From the NCBI GenBank assembly GCA_022561875.1, contig JADFQJ010000004.1, positions 1 to 64,000 on the forward strand: a stretch of DNA of 64,000 nucleotides. Reading direction: 5' to 3'. The DNA comes from Bacteroidota bacterium (lineage in GTDB: Bacteria > Bacteroidota > Bacteroidia > Bacteroidales > VadinHA17). Below the pieces are notes generated by a model. The model saw only the letters and a program-made list of their open reading frames with translations, was not told where the DNA came from and searched no databases. Every line of letters starts with the position of its first letter. Position 1 is the first letter of the stretch. Shown one piece after another: positions 19,226-28,700 of the stretch. The position numbers and the translations under genes are program-made.

Positions 19226-19391
19226 AATAATTATTAATAACTTAGCATATTATGTATTACTTTTCCATTCACATCCATTGGCCGACAATCGTGAAGCGAT
19301 AGAAAACCGGAACAGGGAAAAAAAGCTGGTTGAAAACGGGAAAAAGGATTTGATTTATTTAATTGTTCTGTTTTAGTTAGAATGCCGATAA

Positions 19392-22300
19392 TCACACCTT
19401 AACACCGATAACCAAAATATCATCAACCTGCACGGTATTGGTCATCCATTCTTTCAGTGTGCTTTCAAGAATTTTCTTTTGTTCATCCATTGATCTGTGC
19501 AGATTCTCGGACAATAGCTGTTTGAAATTCTTGATCATGAATTTTTTTTCTTTTGGTCCGCCAAACTGATCGGGATAACCGTCTGAGAAGGTATAGATGA
19601 TATCGTCTTTTTGAAGGTCAATAAAATGATTGGTAAAGGATTCGTCTGCTCTGGAGCTGATGCCGATGGGCATCTTGTCAGCTTTTGTTATAAATAATTC
19701 CTTGTCACGGTAGAGGAAGAGGGGATTATTTGCTCCCGCATATTCAAGTTTCATGTTTTCAGTATCAAGAATATAGAGGGCAATATCCATACCATCCTGA
19801 CTTTCACCAATCTGACCGGTCTGGCGCAATGAAGAGATCACCATTGCACGTAATTCATTAAGTATTTCATTTGCATGAATACTTTCCCTTTTGCTGACAA
19901 TCTCATTAAGAAAAGCCATTCCGAGCATACTCATAAAAGCTCCGGGTACACCATGACCGGTACAATCGGCAGTTACACAAATGATCTTATTATTTTTTTC
20001 GGTCATCCAGTAATAATCTCCGCTAACTATATCTCTCGGCATGTAAAGGATAAACCGTTCAGGGAATAATTTATCAATATAATCACCGGGTGTGAGTAGC
20101 GCTTCCTGGATACGCTGCGCATACTGGATACTATCCATAATATCTTTGTTCTTCTCTTCAATTTCTTCCTTTTTCTCCCTGATCTCTGCTGTCCGGGCAC
20201 GGATAATAGCCCGCAGATTCCTGGTATAAATGACAACTACTGCATAAATAAATGCGGTAAAAAACAGGACATACCCGATATATGCCAAAATGGTTCTGGT
20301 CCAGGGCGGGGTAATAGAAAATTCATAAGTAGCTTCATTACCAATTTTTTCATACAGATTTTGTGATCTTATATAAAATTTATAGGAGCCTTCATGCAGG
20401 TTAGTATATTCTTTTTTCGTATCAATTGACCAGTCGCTCCAGTCTTTTTCATAACCTTCAAGGTAATAACTGAAAAGCATTGGGGAATTATCTTCATTCA
20501 CGGGAGCTGAAAACTCAAATGTTAAGGAGTTGTATTTATAAGGTAAAACAGGAATAAGTGTTACCGGTTGTGTAATTGCCGGCAATGAATTCTTATCATA
20601 ATACGTTCCGTGGAAAATAATGGAGTCCTGACCAAGAGTTACTTTTCTTATAAGAGTATTATACTCCTGCTCATAATCTTTTTCCATACCCGGATCAAAC
20701 CGGAAAAGTCCTTCAGGACCGCCCATCCAGGTAATACCGTCTTTATCATGATGAAGAGCATGGATAACTTCTTTAGAAAAACTAAGGAATGGTTCTTTAA
20801 TCCATTCATAATTACCGTTTTTCATAAGCCGAAGAAATCCTGTTTCGTATTCTTCAGTGGCAGGGATATAAGTTACCATCCATATATTTTTTTCAGGATC
20901 TTGTAGTAACTTATAAATATCCCGTGATCCATCAGCAAATTCAGCTCCAAATGATGTATCAGGCTCAAACCGTTCCTGATCCGGCAAAAAAGAATATAAT
21001 CCTTTTGTAGTAGCAAATAATGGTTTTCCATTTACCAGCTCAACATAAATATCACCTTCAGGTAAACCATGTAGAGTATCATATTTGAATACTTTTGGAT
21101 CCTCTTTGGTTAAACTATAGTTGGTAATATTCATTACATAGACACTACTGTTGTTTGTCCCCATCCATAAATTACCAGACAGGTCTTCGGTTATTTTATA
21201 TATTCTCTCTTCAATGCCTTTTATTTTGATGTCTTTGGTCCACTTTCCATTTCTCAGATAATAAGATTCAATTCCGTCTTCTACCCCAATAAATACCAGG
21301 CGAGGATACTGCTTTGATTGCCAGAAATCCCAGGGGATATTATCAAGTTTATCAACAATTTTATTGTTCTTATCAATCACGTAAACAATGTTATTTAAAG
21401 CAATAAATAAAAATTTTTGTTTTTCAAATTCGACAGAGAGAAGTCCCCAGCATTCAGATGTAACTTCGTCAACCTGCAAAAATCCCGGTTTATTATAAAA
21501 TGAGTGTTTGGAAAAAGTTGGAGGTGTATTTAATCCCCCGGGATGAGATAAATAATATGTTCCGGTACGGGTTGCAACATAAAGGTAATTGTTGAAACGC
21601 GTAATAGATTCTATAGTTGTTTCCAGTCCTGCTTTATCCTTATAGAATGAAACAGGGATGCTTATCGAAACCATCGAGATTCCGTTATCCAGGGCAAGCC
21701 ATAAATTGTTTCGGTTATCCAAAAACTGGTCTTGAATAATTTCGTCCTGAAGTCCTGAAATTTTATTGATTACTTCAAATTGACCTGTAGTTTGATCATA
21801 AATAATAACACCACTTCCCCAGGTGCCGAATGAATATTTATACTCATCTATATTAATTACGTTATTTACATCATTTTCAGACAAAAAATTATCAATTTCA
21901 GTGAAATAGCGGACGAGCCGGCTTTTCTCCGGATCATTGATATTGTATAAACGGAAAATGCCCTCTTCTTTAGAAATGATTAAAGCATCATTTTCTCCGA
22001 CAGGAACCATACCATATACATCAATAGCAGCAAACTTCTCCCCATTATTTATCAGGATAAGAGTATCTTCTTTCATTATTTTAAGACCATTCCCTCTTTC
22101 TCTTACAAAGATTTTTCCATTTATATTAAATGATAAATGATATTGGTTTTCCGATCGCCATGTTTTTAAAGAATCCTTATTCCAGCGGAAAATAGCACCA
22201 TGAGTTTGAAAGTATATGCCTTCGGAAGTAACATGAGTTTTCCACACATAACCAAAATCCTTGTCTTTATCATCCAGGTATTGAATAAGGGAATGATATT

Positions 22301-22691
22301 TTAGTTCTCCGACAGAATCTGCTATCAGGTATCCAAATTCATTCATGGCTCCAACATATATCCTGCCGTTTTTATCTATTGCAAGTGAGCGTACCGGCTT
22401 TTCTTTTACAGGTATTTTTTTCCAATAAATCCCATCAAATTCTAATATCCCCTCACTGTTGCCAAAATACATTACTCCCCGGTTATCCTGTATTATAGCA
22501 TGATTTTGAGGTCTGTGATTATAATCCTTGTAACTGTAATTAATAATGGTTGAATATCCTTTTTCGAAAATAGACTGGCTATAGGTTGTGAAAACAAATG
22601 AAGAGAAAAAAAGTATAAAAATACTGATTTTCAGAAATGAATTAAAAAACACAAACTCTTGAATGAAGGAGCGTGAGGAAAATATTTTCAT
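19392..22691 (-). CDS. two-component regulator propeller / Y_Y_Y domain sensor with C-terminal SpoIIE-type PP2C phosphatase
   Basis: Start re-placed at MKIFSSRSF (22691) because the ORF-track ATG (22763) lies inside a terminator hairpin. Propeller-type repeats (DNRNNLWLALDNGISMVSI, DLSGNLWMGTNN), Y_Y_Y region (PYKYNSLTFEFSAP...YYLEGYEKDWSDW), TM, then IQYAQRIQEALL...VSGDYYWMTEKNNKIICVTADCTGHGVPGAFMSMLG. Confidence 0.88.
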   Translation of the reverse strand: MKIFSSRSFIQEFVFFNSFLKISIFILFFSSFVFTTYSQSIFEKGYSTIINYSYKDYNHRPQNHAIIQDNRGVMYFGNSEGILEFDGIYWKKIPVKEKPVRSLAIDKNGRIYVGAMNEFGYLIADSVGELKYHSLIQYLDDKDKDFGYVWKTHVTSEGIYFQTHGAIFRWNKDSLKTWRSENQYHLSFNINGKIFVRERGNGLKIMKEDTLILINNGEKFAAIDVYGMVPVGENDALIISKEEGIFRLYNINDPEKSRLVRYFTEIDNFLSENDVNNVINIDEYKYSFGTWGSGVIIYDQTTGQFEVINKISGLQDEIIQDQFLDNRNNLWLALDNGISMVSISIPVSFYKDKAGLETTIESITRFNNYLYVATRTGTYYLSHPGGLNTPPTFSKHSFYNKPGFLQVDEVTSECWGLLSVEFEKQKFLFIALNNIVYVIDKNNKIVDKLDNIPWDFWQSKQYPRLVFIGVEDGIESYYLRNGKWTKDIKIKGIEERIYKITEDLSGNLWMGTNNSSVYVMNITNYSLTKEDPKVFKYDTLHGLPEGDIYVELVNGKPLFATTKGLYSFLPDQERFEPDTSFGAEFADGSRDIYKLLQDPEKNIWMVTYIPATEEYETGFLRLMKNGNYEWIKEPFLSFSKEVIHALHHDKDGITWMGGPEGLFRFDPGMEKDYEQEYNTLIRKVTLGQDSIIFHGTYYDKNSLPAITQPVTLIPVLPYKYNSLTFEFSAPVNEDNSPMLFSYYLEGYEKDWSDWSIDTKKEYTNLHEGSYKFYIRSQNLYEKIGNEATYEFSITPPWTRTILAYIGYVLFFTAFIYAVVVIYTRNLRAIIRARTAEIREKKEEIEEKNKDIMDSIQYAQRIQEALLTPGDYIDKLFPERFILYMPRDIVSGDYYWMTEKNNKIICVTADCTGHGVPGAFMSMLGMAFLNEIVSKRESIHANEILNELRAMVISSLRQTGQIGESQDGMDIALYILDTENMKLEYAGANNPLFLYRDKELFITKADKMPIGISSRADESFTNHFIDLQKDDIIYTFSDGYPDQFGGPKEKKFMIKNFKQLLSENLHRSMDEQKKILESTLKEWMTNTVQVDDILVIGVKV

Positions 22692-22741
22692 CTCAGATTG
22701 TGATATCATCTTATCAGAATTATATCTTCCATAAAAATAGG

Positions 22742-22780
22742 AAAAAAAGGCTGTCTCAAACATAGAGACAGCCTTTTTTT
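22742..22780. terminator. bidirectional Rho-independent terminator
   Basis: AAAAAAAGGCTGTCTC-AAACATA-GAGACAGCCTTTTTTT, perfect stem with A- and T-tracts. Confidence 0.92.
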
Positions 22781-22799
22781 AAATAATTTATTAAGTTAA

Positions 22800-25700
22800 C
22801 TATTCAATAACTATTTGTGTATAAACAATACCTGTTTCGGAAACTATCTGGAAGAAATATAATCCTGAGCCAAGTTCAGAAAGGTCAAGAGTTTTTCTGA
22901 ACGTACCGAAATAATTCTTGTATTGTATTGAGTGTACCAGTCTTCCGGTGATATCAAACATCCTGATTGCCACATCCTCCTTTTTCTTCATATCGAATGT
23001 AAGGGTAAACACTCCATTACTCGGGTTTGGATAAATACCGAGGTTAGACATATTGCCAGGTACAGACTCAATTCCAGTAGTCATATTAGCCGTTCTGTTT
23101 GACCGTGTTGATCTATGTGTTCCGGCTTTTCGTGTTGCAGTACATGAGGATGGTCTTACTACCTCAACAACATAATAGTAGAAGCCGGACGAAGGCGGAG
23201 TAAGATCAGTATATGATGTAAGATCACTTGCGATCTCACCCAGTTTCTCCCAGTCCGAAGCGGAAGAATACCTGTAAATTTCATATGTGCTGAAATCGAA
23301 TCCCTCATAGTGATCCCAGATCAGGTTAACTGTATTGTTAAGGCCCAGATTCTGGGTAAGATGCATTGTCTTATGTGATTCACTCAGTTCAGATTCGTTA
23401 TCACATTTGTCAACAACCGAAAGTTTATATCTCCACGAACGAATTCTCGGATCGGCAATTGAATCGGTAAATAAACTCAGACTGTCAATCGGACTTGTGC
23501 CAATAAGCTGGTAAACGCCCTTTTGCGAGGTTTCCCTGTATATGTTATAATGATCAACATCAGCAATAACATCTTTTTCCCAAACGATAAGGTTCTTCTG
23601 GGAAACGCTGTCAACAGTAACCATACAGATAGGATTCACAGCCGGCGGGTCTTGTTTGATTACAGCGCTGTTTACACCTATACACCCGACATCATCAGTT
23701 ACCCTGACTTCGTAAACACCTGGTATAAGACCGCTTATATCTTGTGAGGTCATGCCACCGGGAGTCCATAAGGGTGAATAAAGCGGTGTACCTCCTGATA
23801 CACTTATGTCGATTGCTCCGTTAGTTGTGTCGGTACATGTAACACCGGTAATGGAGTTAATTGTTACTACAGGTCCGCCGATATTGTTAACAATAACTCC
23901 CTTTACAGCCTGGCATCCGTTTGCATCGGTAACTGTGACAGAATAAATACCTGCAGCAAGGTTTTCTTCGATCTGAAAACCACCTCCGGTTGACCATGAA
24001 TACAAATAAGGTTCCGTTCCGCCACTCACTATAGCAACAGCCTGACCGTCAGAGCCGGCACAACTGGCGTTTTCTACAACAGCAGAAATATTCAACAATG
24101 CAGGTTGTGAAATTTCATAACTTGCTGAAGCCAGACAACCATCGTTATCGGTTATCAAAACGTCATATACACCAGCCACTACACTGTCAATATCTTCACT
24201 GGTTGCGCCATTTGACCAGAGGATAGAATATGGCTGTGTGCCACCTGATACAATAATATCGATTGCTCCCAGTTTGTCTCCATAGCAATCGTTGTCTGTT
24301 GTCGATAAGAGTGTTATCTGTGGTCCGGTTCCGTCGTTACCAATATTTACCGATCCCTGGACATAACATCCGTTTGCATCGATAACATTTACATAATGCA
24401 CCCCCGGGGATAGTAATATACTTGTATCATTAGTTTGCCCGTTTGACCAGACATAATTGTAGGGTTCAACACCTCCGGTAACAGTTACAAATGCTTCACC
24501 ATCGCTTATTCCGCATGTTGAACCTTTTATTTCATTTACGGTAACCTGTATCGCATCTCCAATTTCAAACGTTTCGGTTGTTGAACAGTTATTTAAGTCG
24601 CTAACTGCAACTGTATATATTCCAATTTCAAGACCGGTAGCTACAGAGTCTAAATCGCCGGTTGACCAGTAATAGCTGAAAGGTCCAACCCCTGCAACTA
24701 CATCAACCACAGCTTGCCCGTTAGCAGAATCGCAATATGCTCCCTGGGTAATGATATTAAGCACCAGTGAAGGATTGACATTAGCATAGATTGTATCGTA
24801 GTCATCACAACCGGCAAAATGGGATATTATAAAATATACAGAATGTTGACCTGAAGTTTCAAATTTATGCTTTATAACGCTATTAGCGGTAGTAAAAGTA
24901 GTATCAGGATTAGAGTCTAAATCCCAGTCCCAACTGTAGGTTGAACCAAATGCTACGTTTGTTGAATTATCGGTAAATACCGAACTGTCACCGAAGCATA
25001 CCGTTACCACTGAAACATCAAAGATTGGTGTTTCACAATAAAACTCCATGGCTCCGATATCAGGGAATGTTCCATCACGTGGAGTGCCGTCAATATCATC
25101 GGTAACTTCCGAAACGGGTGTTGCAGCTTGATGCAGGGCAACTTGTGCTGCATGAAGATCCGTTTCAGAGATAAACAGAGGATCTGCTGACACTGAATTA
25201 GCATCCATGCCACTTGCTAATTGTAAGGCTGCCAGGTTAGCCCGTGCTGCACCATCGAAGTATGCAACGTCGGTAGTTGAATACAGATCATTATTGTCTG
25301 ATGCATCGACTGCCGTAGCTGTATTTATGTAATATGCATAGCCGCCTTTTGTATTGGCAAAAATATTGTTCTTAACATTGATATAATCTCCTCCGGTAAC
25401 ATAGAATGCTAATTTACCACCAACATTGCTATATGTACTGGCAATATTTACAGAATTATAATAGATATTCTGATATTTAGAATTAGACATATAAATACCA
25501 TATGCGTATGATCCTCCCCGGATTGAAACAAAATTGTTTGCAACAAGGCCCTTATTAACAAATGTGCCATTACAATAATATAAGTAAATACCATAAGAAT
25601 AATTATCATTCGTTATTTTATTTGCTTTTACTATCAGATTATTGTCACAATCATTCAAATAGATTCCAGTATAGTAAGAATCACTTGTACTTATGTCGTT

Positions 25701-28700
25701 TCCAATAATTACCGGTCCATCCTGGTCTTCAAGGTATATTCCATAGTATTTTTGGTTATTTATTATATTATCCATGATTTGCAGACCTGCAGAATGGATT
25801 GTATTATTTCCATTCATATCTATCCCTCTTCCTCCTTCAATAATGATATTTTGCTTTATCAGGATATTATTTGTAACATTTCCATCGGCAGAGTGAATCA
25901 CTGAGGAATAAGAGGAATTATTTGCGCTAAAAATATTATTTAAAAGATTTAAATTATTTACACTTCCATTTAAAAGTACTACTTTACTATAAGTACTATT
26001 TGTTGCAGCAAAAGTCATATTTTGAAAAGTAATATTATCTGCGCCGATTAACTTAACAATATAATCTTCTCCTGTTGATTGAGCATTGTAGGTTAATATT
26101 ACATCAGTAGAATCACCTGATTGCGATTGAAATACAATTGTATCTGAGGTTGAAGCTCCTGCTACTTCGAACAATTCTATTTGTTCTGTATAAATTCCGC
26201 TTCTGACATTAAATGTAACCGGTTCCTTAACACCAAGGTTATTCAGATCTTCAACTGCTGCAGTAAATGTTTCGTAATCGGGATCGGTTCCTCCGATAGT
26301 GTATTCTCCTGCCAACGGGAATTCTGTAGGTGTAAACTCATCGGCGCCGATATCCGGGTATGTTGCATCTCTCGGTTCGCCGTCGATATCATCGGTAATA
26401 ACAGCCAAAACTGTTCCGGCACTATCGATATATGAGCTGGTAGTATGCAAATCGGTTGCTGACACAAAAACGGGATTAACTGATAATGAGTTTGCATCGG
26501 TACCACTGGCTGCCTGGAATGCAGCCAGATCAATCCTGTTGCCATTCCAATAACCTACATTATTACCTGTAGTAAAAAGATCATTATAATCAGATGTGGT
26601 AATGGCTGTTATATTATTGGCATAATATGCATAACCACCCCCGAAATTGGAAAAGATATTATTTTGTACATCGATATTTGTCCCATTATAATTATAATAA
26701 GCCTTGCCATAAGTGGCATGTGTACTGGTAATCCTGACACTGTTATTGTAAATTCGCTGATAAGTTGAACCTTGAGTATATATTCCATATGCATAACTTG
26801 TCCCCCCGATATCGACAAAATTGTTTGCAACAAGTCCGCGTTTTGAAGTTGTTCCGATACAATCATAAAGAATAATACCGCCATAATGAGAAGTAGAATT
26901 AACAACATTCTTAAGCACAGTCAAATCATTGGAGCAATTCCGAAGGTATATTCCATAAAAATAGGTACCTGTTGAATTATTTATATAGTTGCTGTCTACT
27001 TTTGGTGCATTATGATATCTCAGATAAATTGCTTGAGAATAATGATCGGAAAATGAATTATTATGGATACTGGTCCCGGTGGCATAATTATTGGTTTCAC
27101 ACTGAAGCCAGATCCCGGATCTTCCTCCTGAAATTAAATTGTTTTCAATTGTTAAATCAGTAAAGACAACATTACCAGCATAAATAGCTGACTTATCATA
27201 TGCATTTCCTGTTGTTCCCATTCCATTAATAACACAATTGGAAATAGTGACATTGTTCAAACCGGCCCGAAAGTAAAATACCAGTGAATATGTTGTGCCG
27301 GTGGCAGAGAAGGTCATGTTTTTAAATGTAATATAATCGGTACCGATCAGTTCAACCACATATTTATAACTTACGCCGGCTGAAAAAGTTAATTCCACCA
27401 GGCTTGAATCGCCTGATTCTGACTGGAAAGTAATGGTATTGGTTTCATCTGCCCCATTTATGTCAAGTAAACTTATCTGTTCAGTATAAGTTCCATCCCT
27501 AACATCGAATACCACCGAACCGGCAATACCAAGTGTGTTCAGAGCATCTGCGGCATCAGCAAATGTAGCATAACTGGGTGATGAGCCGCCAATTGTATAT
27601 GTACCACCGGCCAAAGGTGTGGTTGCAGTGGTAAATTCATCGGCTCCGATATCCGGGTTTACAGCATCCCTGGGTTCTCCATCGATATCATCATCTACAA
27701 CTCCGGCTAATGGTGTTCCTTCACCATCAATAAAGGAGCTTGTAGCATGAAGGTCGGTACCTGAAACAAAAGACGGATTTGCTGATATCGAGTTTGCTTC
27801 ACGGGGACTTGCAGCCGTTTGAAAATCTGATAATTCGTTTCTGTTTGTCCCATCCCAGTAAGCAATATAGTTACCTGTTACATAATAATCATTATAATCC
27901 GATGAAGCATCGATGTCCGTAGTTCCTGTAGTATAAAATGCATATCCGCCGCCAAAATTTGAAAAAATATTGTTCTTTAATATTATATTACCTGATCCAT
28001 TACTATTATAAAAAGCTCTTCCATAAGTTAAATGGGTACTTGTTATACGAACGGAATTATAATAGATATTTTGATAGTCTGAGCTATAGGTATATATACC
28101 ATATGCATAGGATGTTCCGCCAATATCAACAAAATTATTTGCCGTCAACCCTCTTTTCGAAGTAGTACCGGTACAATTATATAATATTATTCCCCCATAG
28201 GTATTATCAGAAGTAAGTTTGTTCCTCAGTATTTTCAAAGTATTGCTACAATCTTGTAAATAAATTGAATAGTAATAAGAATAACTTTTAGTATAATTAA
28301 TAATATTGTCACTTATTTCAGGTGAATCATGATATCTTAAATAAATTCCACGCGCAGAAGACCTGCCCTGATCCGAAATTTCATTATTGATAATTTTTGT
28401 GCCGGTTGCAATAATTACAGCATTATTTGAATTTATTGTTATTCCATATCGGCCACCGGTAATTAAATTATTTGCAATAACAAGGTTATTTACATTAGCT
28501 TTCCAGGAATCAATTGCACCATTATAAGTAGTACTTGTAATATCAGAATTGATAACACAATTCAGGATACTGTCATTACTTGAACTTCCATCAAAGCGAA
28601 TTGCTTTTGAATTGGTATTATTTGTCGCAGATATTGTCATCTTCTTGAATGTGATATAATCTGCACCATAAAATCTCACGACATAGTTATTAGCAGAACC

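Noticed and set aside
26181-27163. Plus-strand and minus-strand ORFs inside the giant surface protein gene (including Met/Leu-rich 26243-26545 and 26609-26908)
   Set aside because: Alternate frames of repetitive beta-helix coding sequence; repeated composition explains long chance ORFs.
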